NCBI GenBank assembly: GCA_934201655.1
Contig: CAKPXD010000009.1
Coordinates: 1-22,880, forward strand
Length of the DNA: 22,880 nt
Direction: 5' to 3'
Origin: an uncultured Streptococcus sp.
GTDB lineage: Bacteria; Bacillota; Bacilli; Lactobacillales; Streptococcaceae
Positions 1 to 7,332 of the stretch are shown piece after piece (position 1 is the stretch's first letter; every line of letters starts with the position of its first letter). The notes under the pieces were generated by a model that worked only from the letters and a program-made list of their open reading frames with translations, was not told the DNA's origin and did no database searches. The translations under genes and the position numbers were made by a program.

Positions 1-1001
1 CCTACAAGATTTTTTTCTATAACTCCAAGCATATATAACTTTTGGATTCCCTCGATAATTTCTTGTTCAGTAAACCTCTTTGCCTTCTCCTCCGACCAAT
101 TCTTAAATCCAGAAACAATTCCTTCTGCTGTTAAGCCTCCTGAATTTTCAATTAGAAAACAAATTGTTGCCAAACATTCTAGTTCATGATCAGTTTCAAT
201 AGAGTTTACAAAATCACAAGACTTTATGATCCAAGGGAGCAATGCTTGTAAAGTATTATTTACCGACTCACTCGTAAGTTTATTAAATAGAATTTTCTCA
301 GCTTCTTTTGTGGAAGATGTTCCATGAAACTGCTGAAATTCACGAATTCCCTTACTAACTATATCAATGGAATGATCATAAGGACCGTATTTATGAGGAA
401 CAAAACGAAAATATTTTTTTGAGGAAAACAAATCCATGAAATACGCCGCTTTTTGCAAACGAAGACTGTTAAACTTTTTTAAATGCCCCTTTAATTCCAT
501 TAACACGAGTGCTGATGTGCTCAGTTTTGGCTCCTGTGTTGGCGTTGTGGCAAAGTTTCGAGAAGGCTCATAAATATAAATCGCTACCTGTTTGGCTGTG
601 TCCTCTAGTTTTTTTGCCAAAACTTGCTTAACGTCATTCCAAATAAGACCACCATTACCACTTCCCAACGGTGGAATAGCTATACTCTTTATGTTGAGTT
701 CTTTTATTAGTAAAACAAGCGCATCCAACCCATCCTCAATATATTCCATTCGTGATTTTTCACGCCATTTATCTTTGGTCGGGAAATTAATGATGATTTT
801 TTCACTTTCCTTATAAACATGAAGTTTTCCGGGACGTAGTGTACCATTTTTACACGCCTTAACATAGTCTTTGTTGTTGTTTGGAAATTTAAGTTTAAAT
901 TGATAGGCGATTCCCTTTCCCATATAACCTTCACAGTTTACTGTGTTGACAAGAGCTTCCGCATCGGTCTGGAGCAAATCTCCTGTTGTATAGAAAAACA
1001 C
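1..1001 (-). CDS. darG: DarG-type macrodomain antitoxin, 3' end cut by window edge
   Basis: Antitoxin of the DarTG pair: a macrodomain ADP-ribosyl-glycohydrolase that removes the ADP-ribose DarT places on DNA bases and also binds the toxin. It begins with GTG at 1001, chosen because a GGGAGG lies 8 bases upstream; the frame is open for 333 codons to the window edge. The N-terminal macrodomain shows the ligand-binding pattern GDLLQTDAEALVNTVNCEG near residues 7-25, then GKGIA, and the loop PPLGSGNGGLIW around residues 118-129. From about residue 180 comes the helical second domain typical of DarG (LRLQKAAYFMDL, then FVPHKYGPYD). Known DarG proteins are only slightly longer, so little is missing. 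It starts 21 bases after the darT stop, as a second gene in the same transcript. Family assignment is firm; activity is inferred. Confidence 0.9.
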   Translation of the reverse strand, partial: MFFYTTGDLLQTDAEALVNTVNCEGYMGKGIAYQFKLKFPNNNKDYVKACKNGTLRPGKLHVYKESEKIIINFPTKDKWREKSRMEYIEDGLDALVLLIKELNIKSIAIPPLGSGNGGLIWNDVKQVLAKKLEDTAKQVAIYIYEPSRNFATTPTQEPKLSTSALVLMELKGHLKKFNSLRLQKAAYFMDLFSSKKYFRFVPHKYGPYDHSIDIVSKGIREFQQFHGTSSTKEAEKILFNKLTSESVNNTLQALLPWIIKSCDFVNSIETDHELECLATICFLIENSGGLTAEGIVSGFKNWSEEKAKRFTEQEIIEGIQKLYMLGVIEKNLV

Positions 1002-1022
1002 TTGAATCACCTCCCAATTTAA

Positions 1023-1634
1023 TTATCGACTTATGGGAAACATACTAGGCATAACCTGTATCCTATCCTTAATAGCTACGGCATTTTCCATTTTTAAAAT
1101 CTTTTCTTTTGCCCTTTCACTATAAACATAAATATATGCAAAATCTGATACCGGAACACATCCCTTCACAACACATTCTGCCATACATGCTTTCCGGATC
1201 TCTGCATTTTTATAATCGCGATGCTCTCTATCGTCTAATATATTCCATCGAACCTTCTTGAAACCTTCTCCATAAGAATAAAGATCTGGAGCATCACTAT
1301 CCAATGGATGTGATGGAATTATTTGATAATTATTATGTTCACAAATACTTCTCCAAACAGCGATGATTGCCATATTTTCTGATCCATACTTTTCGCACAC
1401 TGCACCATCAAATGGATTTTTTGCAAAAAAATGAAATAAGACATATTGTGAAAGAGCTTCCTTATATCGCTCACGTTTACTTAAGATTTCTGGATCGGCA
1501 ATATCAGTAAAGTGTATGTCGTGGTTTTGTAATATGCATTTTCGAGAGAGCAGACCAAACTTTAAAATCGAAGGAAGATTATCTATAGATGTTATATGAT
1601 AGATTAGTTTTCCCATGCTTGGCGCAGTAGCCAT
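1023..1634 (-). CDS. darT: DarT-type DNA ADP-ribosyltransferase toxin
   Basis: Toxin that uses NAD+ to ADP-ribosylate bases in single-stranded DNA, blocking replication; members act as toxin-antitoxin and anti-phage modules. The 203-aa protein has the family N-terminus IYHITSIDNLPSILKFGLLS (residues 11-30), whose His13 lies in the NAD-binding pocket, and the catalytic-loop pattern MAECVV with Glu153 as the expected catalytic residue, followed by the VPVSDFAYIYV strand. The frame is open upstream to 1658, but ATG at 1634 is preferred because GGAGGTGA sits four bases before it. The partner darG follows after 21 bases. A promoter with a 17-base spacer lies at 1683-1711. Whether it modifies thymidine or guanosine cannot be told from sequence. 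Confidence 0.9.
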   Translation of the reverse strand: MATAPSMGKLIYHITSIDNLPSILKFGLLSRKCILQNHDIHFTDIADPEILSKRERYKEALSQYVLFHFFAKNPFDGAVCEKYGSENMAIIAVWRSICEHNNYQIIPSHPLDSDAPDLYSYGEGFKKVRWNILDDREHRDYKNAEIRKACMAECVVKGCVPVSDFAYIYVYSERAKEKILKMENAVAIKDRIQVMPSMFPISR

Positions 1635-1682
1635 GATTTCACCTCCGCACATCATCAAATCACGATATATTTACCCATATTG

Positions 1683-1711
1683 ATTGTATCATAAAAGGAA
1701 AAGCTTTTCAA
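1683..1711 (-). promoter_or_regulatory. Sigma-70-type promoter of darTG
   Basis: On the minus strand TTGAAA (1711-1706) and TACAAT (1688-1683) are separated by exactly 17 bases. It is placed about 50 bases upstream of the darT start, so it should drive the darT-darG operon. Confidence 0.75.
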
Positions 1712-1729
1712 CATAGACTAGAAATTTTC

Positions 1730-1936
1730 TAACAAGGCGAATTTCCCAAATAAGCAAAAGGCAGGAGACCACCGCCACGATGATACCCTGCCTTTGCTCG
1801 TTCCTGTTTACCGTGTAGTCCTTCCGTAGAACTTGTCGGGGCGAAGCTCCTCCATCTGCTAACGCAGACCGTTCTGTTGCTCAAACACCCCACTGGGGTG
1901 TTTGTTGCTGCCGCAAACGCAAAACCTCCGATAAAC
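1730..1936 (-). other. Structured non-coding stretch with two strong hairpins
   Basis: This gap between darTG and the tRNA remnant holds two notable inverted repeats. One has arms GCAAAAGGCAGG (1754-1765) and CCTGCCTTTGC (1787-1797). The other is a perfect 10-bp hairpin with arms CAAACACCCC (1882-1891) and GGGGTGTTTG (1895-1904) and a 3-base loop. Read on the minus strand, the first is followed by a short T-rich run, so it could act as a terminator. A 69-codon frame on the minus strand spans the region but has no credible protein features. It may be a processed RNA or a repeated intergenic element; I cannot decide between these. Confidence 0.35.
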
Positions 1937-1984
1937 AAAAAACGTACCCGAACCCTTTCTCATAGAGAATCGGGTTCGAGTACG
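1937..1984 (-). terminator. Rho-independent terminator downstream of the tRNA remnant
   Basis: Plus-strand positions 1943-1984 form a long imperfect hairpin: outer arms CGTAC (1943-1947) and GTACG (1980-1984), inner arms CGAACCC and GGGTTCG, closed by a TTCTC/GAGAA stem. On the minus strand it is followed by six T residues (1942-1937). It lies seven bases past the tRNA CCA end, as expected for the terminator of a tRNA gene that was originally read leftward. Confidence 0.8.
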
Positions 1985-1991
1985 AACTGTT

Positions 1992-2038
1992 TGGTGGAGA
2001 ATTAGGGACTCGAACCCCAGACCCCCTGCGTGTGATGC
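1992..2038 (-). other. 3' half of a tRNA gene (Val-CAC-like), probable attachment site
   Basis: Read leftward, this stretch has the second half of a tRNA: anticodon loop with CAC, 3' anticodon stem GCAGG, variable loop GGGTC, a fully paired T arm TGGGG-TTCGAGT-CCCTA, the 3' acceptor strand ATTCTCC, discriminator A and encoded CCA. There is no D arm or 5' acceptor strand upstream; only part of the 5' anticodon stem is matched. A tRNA 3' half starting at the anticodon loop is the classic crossover region of tyrosine-recombinase elements. In that model the element lies on the 5' side of the fragment, that is to the right of 2038, with the intact tRNA beyond the other end. No integrase is visible in this window. 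Confidence 0.65.
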
Positions 2039-2088
2039 ATGATGACTTTTTGATTTTTATAACGATGATTCGTCAAATCGAAGCAATT

Positions 2089-2106
2089 TGCTACAGATCT
2101 GCTACA
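2089..2106. repeat. Two direct repeats TGCTACA, 11 bases apart
   Basis: TGCTACA occurs at 2089-2095 and again at 2100-2106, one helical turn apart and 50 bases inside the putative attachment core. Such spaced repeats resemble arm-type binding sites of tyrosine recombinases or excisionases. The repeat is certain; the role is inference. Confidence 0.35.
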
Positions 2107-2127
2107 AACGGCAGTTTTTACCCGGCA

Positions 2128-2583
2128 CTAAATCTGCTGTTCTGGTTTTCTCGATTTTTGTTTTTTAGATTGTTTCTTTTGTTGGTGCAGTTCTTTCAAG
2201 TCTTCAATTGCCAGCTCTGGAGCCATGGTGTGGAACATCAGATAGTTTGTGTTCATGGTCTTCGCCGGAGCCTGCGCATAAATCTCCCTGCTGGGTTCGT
2301 TGGTCAGAATATGCCAATAACGGTAAAGGTAGCCTGTCCAATACATTACTTCTCTATCATACCGGGCATTGCCCTTTTGCGTCTGAGGGCACTCGTCTGC
2401 AAATTCCTCCAGAAGATATTCTTCTCCCGCCCACTGCATCCGGTTGTACTCTGAATCAAGATCACGGGCAACCTTAGAGCGCATGAACCGCTTCATGAAA
2501 TCCTCGCTGTCATAGCCTGCTTGCAAAGAAAGCTCAAACAAGCGGCCCTGAATATCGCATAGTTTCAATTGAATCAGATCCAT
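2128..2583 (-). CDS. Partner (probable antitoxin) of the DUF3990 toxin
   Basis: A 151-aa soluble protein with no known fold recognised by eye. It has acidic patches (WAGEEYLLEEFADECPQT, about residues 51-68) and a conserved-looking aromatic stretch, VMYWTGYLYRYWHIL at about 79-93, then MFHTMAPELAIEDL at about 116-129. It ends in a lysine- and glutamine-rich tail. It begins six bases after the stop of the HTH-DUF3990 gene, with AGAAGGTGA ahead of the ATG, so the two are co-transcribed and probably coupled. Short proteins of this type recur next to DUF3990 genes in Clostridia and are presumed antitoxins. That is knowledge of gene neighbourhood, not of biochemistry. Confidence 0.6.
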   Translation of the reverse strand: MDLIQLKLCDIQGRLFELSLQAGYDSEDFMKRFMRSKVARDLDSEYNRMQWAGEEYLLEEFADECPQTQKGNARYDREVMYWTGYLYRYWHILTNEPSREIYAQAPAKTMNTNYLMFHTMAPELAIEDLKELHQQKKQSKKQKSRKPEQQI

Positions 2584-2589
2584 AACGAT

Positions 2590-3462
2590 TCACCTTCTCT
2601 GCTTTGCGCCATCAAGGATTTCATCAAAAAAGCGGCCTTCTCTACGATACTCTTTGCAGATTTGGTTTGCAAATGCAATGCCATTACTACGGTTCTGCTC
2701 GCTGGCCTTCTTCAGTGCCTGCCGTTCCATCCAAAGCAATTGGACTTCACGCTCAATCTTGACCGCATCACAGGCTTTCTGCGTAATAGCAACATACTGA
2801 CGTCCAAGTTTCAGAGCAGACAGACTTTTCACCAATGCCGTATCGGTAATCGTTCCTTCAAAAAAGCTATCCAGAACATAGAACATTCTATCATTTGCGA
2901 TGCTGCCAATCACCATGTCGTAGTCTTTATCCAGCTCCTGATACTTCTGGAAGAACTTCGTTCCTCGTGCGGCTTCCATTCTACCACGATGATATGCTAC
3001 CAGCATAGCCCATTCAATATCAGCCGGAACATCCAAAGTTTTTAAGCTATGAAGATCAACCGATAAAATATAAAAAACAGATTGCTCATAGTCACAGATC
3101 AGCGTAAGCGGCTGGAGCGGATCAGTTCCCATATAAAATCCAGCTCCGAAGTCACAGCGGTCACGGCTGGCTGGTTTGATTTTCCCCTGAATGCCTGATT
3201 TGGAGCCATGGTATAAAATCATTTTATCCGGATGCATAGCAGAGATTTCTGTAGCATCTCCGATAATAGCATCGTGTATAATTTCAGCCAACGTGATATG
3301 ATTTTCTTCGCAAATCGCAAGCATTTTCTCCTGTGCAAGACGATTCGGCGTAGATTTTTCATTTTCCCAGCGGTTTACGGTCGCAAAGGACACTCCGATT
3401 TCATCCGCCAATTTCGACTGGCTCCATTGTAAAGCTGAACGAATCTCAAAGACTGTGTTCAT
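2590..3462 (-). CDS. HTH-XRE domain fused to DUF3990 (ADP-ribosyltransferase-fold) toxin
   Basis: A 290-aa two-domain protein. Residues 5-60 are a Cro/XRE helix-turn-helix (WSQSKLADEIGVSFATVNRWENEK is the core). From about residue 80 it matches DUF3990: ILYHGSKSGIQG, then CDFGAGFYMGTDPLQ, and the later motif DMVIGSIANDRMFYVLD. DUF3990 has an ADP-ribosyltransferase-like fold and is usually one half of a toxin-antitoxin pair. Here the DNA-binding part normally found on an antitoxin is joined to the toxin domain itself, which suggests it represses its own operon. The ATG at 3462 follows CGGGAGGTG. The operator-like repeat at 3481-3518 fits autoregulation. The small partner gene follows directly. 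Confidence 0.75.
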   Translation of the reverse strand: MNTVFEIRSALQWSQSKLADEIGVSFATVNRWENEKSTPNRLAQEKMLAICEENHITLAEIIHDAIIGDATEISAMHPDKMILYHGSKSGIQGKIKPASRDRCDFGAGFYMGTDPLQPLTLICDYEQSVFYILSVDLHSLKTLDVPADIEWAMLVAYHRGRMEAARGTKFFQKYQELDKDYDMVIGSIANDRMFYVLDSFFEGTITDTALVKSLSALKLGRQYVAITQKACDAVKIEREVQLLWMERQALKKASEQNRSNGIAFANQICKEYRREGRFFDEILDGAKQRR

Positions 3463-3480
3463 CGGGCACCTCCCGCAAGT

Positions 3481-3530
3481 ATAACATTTGTCATCAATTT
3501 TATTGTAGCAAACGTTATATCACACGTCAA
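3481..3530 (-). promoter_or_regulatory. Promoter with overlapping inverted-repeat operator for the DUF3990 operon
   Basis: On the minus strand TTGACG (3530-3525) and TACAAT (3507-3502) are 17 bases apart, a near-consensus promoter. An inverted repeat with arms ATAACATTTG (3481-3490) and CAAACGTTAT (3509-3518), 9 of 10 positions matching, brackets the -10 box. This is the layout expected for an XRE repressor binding its own promoter. Confidence 0.75.
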
Positions 3531-3662
3531 GTATCGCCTGCTCGCATTCTTTAATACAATCGGAAAAGTATAGTGATAATTCAAAGAATAAAGCGGTCCT
3601 ATATTTTATAGATAGTAATATCCATCGCCTACCTTACTGTCTTTGTCATAATATCACAACAG

Positions 3663-4208
3663 CTATTCTTGTTCCTTTGATTGTTTTCCTATTCTATATT
3701 CTCCCTTTGGTACTCCAGACTTTTTCTTAGTTCCATATTTTTCAGACTCTGGTCCATAATCAATGATGAACAACAATTGCTTACATGTTCTAACCGTACT
3801 AATCAAATAAAACCCGATGATACCCATATAAGGATAGAACCCGATTGCTAAAACAGCTTGTTCTTCTCCTGTGTTTGTCCCGATAATGATACTCACTATA
3901 ATTAAAACAAGCCCTGCAACCAAATTTTCTTTGTATCGATATTGCAATTCTTTTTTTGCATCTGTCGAATTTATCTTTTTCATCAGCGGTGTATTGCTCA
4001 GGCTAACTAAAATTGATACTGATGCGAGAATAAATCCAGAGCATGCAGTTGCGCTTGTTATAATGGCATTTAGTAGGAATTCAAGCCTATCAATTTTTAT
4101 ATTCTGCCAGCGATATAGTATTCCGAAAGTTACTGAAACAGCACCTGCCATTAGAAAGCGCCTGATTATCCCCCAGAGAAGTGGATGGCCTTGCAATTTT
4201 TCACCCAT
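3663..4208 (-). CDS. Four-helix membrane protein, probable effector of a two-gene unit
   Basis: A 181-aa protein with four likely membrane helices at about residues 10-32, 45-70, 96-112 and 117-138, a basic loop between helices 2 and 3, and a charged C-terminal tail rich in Lys and Glu. There is no signal peptide separate from helix 1. It starts 27 bases after the stop of the 291-aa gene upstream, with AAGGAGATGAGGTGA before the ATG, so the two form an operon. I do not recognise the family. A small multi-pass protein paired with a soluble unknown protein in a defence region is the usual look of a sensor plus membrane-permeabilising effector, but this is inference. Confidence 0.6.
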   Translation of the reverse strand: MGEKLQGHPLLWGIIRRFLMAGAVSVTFGILYRWQNIKIDRLEFLLNAIITSATACSGFILASVSILVSLSNTPLMKKINSTDAKKELQYRYKENLVAGLVLIIVSIIIGTNTGEEQAVLAIGFYPYMGIIGFYLISTVRTCKQLLFIIDYGPESEKYGTKKKSGVPKGEYRIGKQSKEQE

Positions 4209-4235
4209 TCACCTCATCTCCTTACCTATATAACG

Positions 4236-5111
4236 TTATTTTTCATCTTTTATAATTTCACTTTTCAGATTAAAGTACAATCTTTCATGCGTAATGGGAT
4301 TAGACATTGAATAGTTGAATGGTAAAACATATTTTGCAACATTACTTAGCAAATCAATCGTTTCTACTTCGCAGTCTTCTTTATCCTCAATCACGACATC
4401 TAATTTTCTAATACCGGAATACCCTAGAGCTTCCTTTATAAACGAAACTGCCTCTTGAGCATCTAATGTATTGTTCTTTCCTCTGGAAACCCTTAATTCC
4501 ACCCGACAAAATTGGCTTCTAGCCTTTCTTGTAGCATTCAAAAAATCTTTCATTAGAGATTCCTTCGGCAGTTCGTCAAACGGATTTACTTCTGCTGACA
4601 TTATAACTTTTCTATAATTTGCTTCCTCTGTCAAGCGCAGCAAACCTGCTTTTGCTTCTTTTACGGCTAATATAACTACGGTATCTTTGGGCGAAAGTTC
4701 CGTTAGATATGCTTCCATATTGCGAATACTTATTCCAAATCGGTTTCTTTGCATGTATAACGTATGCGTTGCTGGAGCATATGCCAGTGTAGTCGATTCT
4801 GCCGTAACTTCATCATTTCCCAATTTAATCAGCTCATATGTTCCATCATCATGTAAAATTCCCGGTAATATTTTTTCCCGAATACGAAGCACACGTAGTT
4901 CCCAGAGATTATCTTCATCATGATATTTACAAACATGAAAAATATAGCTATCTCCGTCGATAATCTTCTTTGTATCCATCGGTTCTGCTCTTGCAATTTG
5001 CTTTAACATGTCTTCCAAATCATAGGTTTGGATTTCCGACTGTGTACTATAACTAGTATACGTCGGCTCCAGATGGTCAAAACGAACGGACTTCTTCTTA
5101 AATTCAGGCAT
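4236..5111 (-). CDS. Unknown 291-aa soluble protein paired with a membrane protein
   Basis: A soluble alpha/beta protein of unknown function. Visible marks include TLYMQRNRFGISIRNMEAYL near residues 118-137 and a C-terminal half with regular strand and helix alternation (CRVELRVSRG, then KLDVVIEDKEDCEVETIDLL). The frame stays open up to 5225, but ATG at 5111 is preferred because AGGAGG lies ten bases upstream and the preceding 38 codons have no ribosome binding site. It is followed after 27 bases by the 4-TM gene. A similar QRNR-containing family exists among Firmicute hypothetical proteins; I would not put a number on it with confidence. Possible role: cytosolic sensor or regulator of the membrane partner. 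Confidence 0.6.
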   Translation of the reverse strand: MPEFKKKSVRFDHLEPTYTSYSTQSEIQTYDLEDMLKQIARAEPMDTKKIIDGDSYIFHVCKYHDEDNLWELRVLRIREKILPGILHDDGTYELIKLGNDEVTAESTTLAYAPATHTLYMQRNRFGISIRNMEAYLTELSPKDTVVILAVKEAKAGLLRLTEEANYRKVIMSAEVNPFDELPKESLMKDFLNATRKARSQFCRVELRVSRGKNNTLDAQEAVSFIKEALGYSGIRKLDVVIEDKEDCEVETIDLLSNVAKYVLPFNYSMSNPITHERLYFNLKSEIIKDEK

Positions 5112-5391
5112 CTTGCATTTTCCTCCTGCACCCATTTTTTCAGAAAGATGCCCCCTACCACTTTTGGAAGGACTTTTCAGATCATGGTTGTAGCCCACCA
5201 TTATTTTATGTTTGTATGCTACCACAACCGATGTCCAATAAGTTGTATCTATAGGTCATCTTCCCATTTTTTAAGCATCTTTCACCTATTACACAAATCC
5301 CCCTAAACCTCTTCTGCGCAAAATTCCTTTGTACAACCTTTTCCTTATTTGCTCTGTGCGCTTTAATTAGGAGGCATCTACTCTCCTTTAC

Positions 5392-5420
5392 ATTGTACCG
5401 TCTTTTTTGCTGCAACGCAA
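5392..5420 (-). promoter_or_regulatory. Promoter for the leftward two-gene unit
   Basis: Minus-strand TTGCGT (5420-5415) and TACAAT (5397-5392) are 17 bases apart. It would give a leader of about 270 bases before the ATG at 5111, which is long; a second, nearer promoter cannot be excluded. The rest of 5112-5390 shows no convincing gene. Confidence 0.5.
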
Positions 5421-5480
5421 GATATGTTCATATTATCACCTATAATCTCTGCCTTCTATGCTTTTTGTGCTATGGTTATT

Positions 5481-5544
5481 AAAAACCACTTGACTTTTTG
5501 CAAAAACATGCTATACTGATGTCACAAAGAACACAGTGGTTTTT
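5481..5544 (+). promoter_or_regulatory. Promoter of the methylase operon bracketed by a perfect 10-bp inverted repeat
   Basis: TTGACT (5490-5495) and TATACT (5512-5517) are 16 bases apart, with an extended -10 TGC, about 60 bases ahead of the methylase start. The arms AAAAACCACT (5481-5490) and AGTGGTTTTT (5535-5544) are exact reverse complements and lie on either side of the promoter core, the left one touching the -35 box. This looks like a two-site operator or an RNA-polymerase-trapping dyad. Confidence 0.7.
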
Positions 5545-5574
5545 GAAAACCAAATTTCTTGTACGGAGGTCTGT

Positions 5575-7332
5575 ATGTCGCTCATTGTAAAAAACTTTTT
5601 TGAAAACGTGAACATCGGGGGAAATGCAACGAAAATCAGCGAGGAGATTTCGCAGCGTCTCCTCCAGTCTGGCCTCCAACCCGGCAGCAATGTGCCGCTG
5701 GCTGCTTACCTTCTTTATAAGGTTGCTCAGAACAACTCCAACTCTGATGTTACGATTCAGGATATTTTTGAGGGTCGGTTGGACATCAGCGAGGGCACTC
5801 GTTACTTTGCAAAAGAGCAGCTTCCGGAAGAAGCATGGGCACAGATTCTTCCCATGGTGAATAACTACACCGCCGAAGAATTTGCACTGGCTGCACTTCT
5901 GCCCGAACACGAGGATGAGATGAAGCTCGCAATGGCAACGCCCCATACCATTTTGACGTTGGTTCATCATCTTTTGGATGTGCAGCCTGATGAGTATGTC
6001 GGAGATCTTTGCTGCGGCAGCGGCTCAGGTTTTGTTTCATTTGCGATGAACCAGCCGGAGGCGCATTACTTTGGCTATGAGATTAACGAGGAGCGTGGCG
6101 GAATCGCACGGATTCGTGCAGAGCTTCTCGGCTCAAATGTTCAGGTACGGCTTGGCGATGTATTTCGGCTCGCAGACGATAAGAACACACCCAGATTCGA
6201 CAAAATGTTTTCCAACTATCCCTTTGGCATGAGACTGCGTTATCTGGGCGAAGGTTCCGATTATATGGAACGTCTTGCAGAACAGTATCCGGGGCTGTCG
6301 AAGGCAACCTCTTCGGACTGGATTTTCAATGCGCTGCTCTGCGACCTTCTTGCAGAGAGCGGCAAAGCGATTGGCATTATGACCAATGGCAGCACATGGA
6401 ACAGCATTGATACCCCGATGCGCAGATATTTTGTGGAACGCAAGATGATCGAGTGTGTCATCTCTCTGCCGGTCAAGATGTTCCCGTATACCAATATCGG
6501 AACGACGCTCATTGTTTTCAGCCACGGTAACGACACCATTCGCATGATTGATGCCACCGAAATTTATCACAAAGGACGGCGGCAGAATATGTTCCTTCAG
6601 GATGACATTGCTACCATTCTTACCGCCCTGCACACGGATTCGGAATACAGCAAGGATGTTACCTTGGACGAGCTTCGCGCCAATGAGTACAACCTCAGTC
6701 TGGAACGCTATATCCAAAAGGTACCGACCTTTCAGAATGGTGTGTCGTTCGAGAGCATTATCAAGAGCATCACGCGCGGTGCGCCCTGCACGGCCAGCCA
6801 GTTGGACAAGATGGTGTCTAACGAAGTGACGAATATGCAGTACCTGATGTTGGCAAACATCCAGAACGGCATCATTGATAACAAGCTGCCGTATCTTTCC
6901 AGCATCGAACCGAAGTACGAAAAATACTGCCTGAAGAACAATGACCTGATCCTGTCCAAGAATGGCTATCCTTATAAAGTAGCCGTTGCGTCTGTGAAGG
7001 ATGAGCAGCGTATTCTGGCAAACGGTAACCTGTATATCATCGAATTGGATGAAAGCAGGGCAAACCCTTATTATATCAAAGCTTTCTTCGACAGCGAGCA
7101 GGGCATTGCAGCCCTGAAAAGCATCACGGTGGGGGCAACCATTCCCAATATTGGAGTGGACAAGCTGAAGAACGTAATGATTCCGCTGCCTTCCATGGAG
7201 GAGCAGTCGCGGGTTGCGCAGAAGTATCAGGCAACGCTGGACGAAATTGCCATGCTCAAGCTACGGCTGGAACGAGCCGTCAACAAGCTCCACCATGTGT
7301 TCGATGAGGAGAGTGAAGAAACCAATGCTTGA
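5575..7332 (+). CDS. N6-adenine DNA methylase fused to a specificity-like C-terminal domain
   Basis: A 585-aa DNA methyltransferase. Motif I (SAM binding) is DLCCGSGSG at residues 144-152, and the catalytic motif IV is SNYPFG at 213-218, a variant of the usual NPPF with Tyr in place of the first Pro. From about residue 405 the protein turns into an HsdS-like target-recognition half, ending with IPLPSMEEQSRVAQKYQATLDEI and a coiled helix (535-575), so it may carry its own DNA specificity. The start is ATG at 5575, preceded by CGGAGG; the frame extends to 5536 without a binding site. Its last eight bases overlap the next gene. Together with a complete HsdM/S/R set downstream it is a second methylase in the locus; target and role are unknown. 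Confidence 0.8.
   Translation: MSLIVKNFFENVNIGGNATKISEEISQRLLQSGLQPGSNVPLAAYLLYKVAQNNSNSDVTIQDIFEGRLDISEGTRYFAKEQLPEEAWAQILPMVNNYTAEEFALAALLPEHEDEMKLAMATPHTILTLVHHLLDVQPDEYVGDLCCGSGSGFVSFAMNQPEAHYFGYEINEERGGIARIRAELLGSNVQVRLGDVFRLADDKNTPRFDKMFSNYPFGMRLRYLGEGSDYMERLAEQYPGLSKATSSDWIFNALLCDLLAESGKAIGIMTNGSTWNSIDTPMRRYFVERKMIECVISLPVKMFPYTNIGTTLIVFSHGNDTIRMIDATEIYHKGRRQNMFLQDDIATILTALHTDSEYSKDVTLDELRANEYNLSLERYIQKVPTFQNGVSFESIIKSITRGAPCTASQLDKMVSNEVTNMQYLMLANIQNGIIDNKLPYLSSIEPKYEKYCLKNNDLILSKNGYPYKVAVASVKDEQRILANGNLYIIELDESRANPYYIKAFFDSEQGIAALKSITVGATIPNIGVDKLKNVMIPLPSMEEQSRVAQKYQATLDEIAMLKLRLERAVNKLHHVFDEESEETNA

Noticed and set aside
1729..1938. 69-codon frame on the minus strand
   Set aside because: It lies across two strong hairpins, has an odd Arg/Gly/Ser-rich composition, and shows no domain; a non-coding structured region explains it better.
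5363..5377. Possible four-codon leader peptide (MPPN) after AAAGGAG on the minus strand
   Set aside because: The likely transcription start from the TACAAT box falls within the ribosome binding site, so it would hardly be translated.
5206..5415. 69-codon minus-strand frame in the gap before the methylase operon
   Set aside because: Its start overlaps the promoter of the downstream pair, it lacks a ribosome binding site and shows no protein features.
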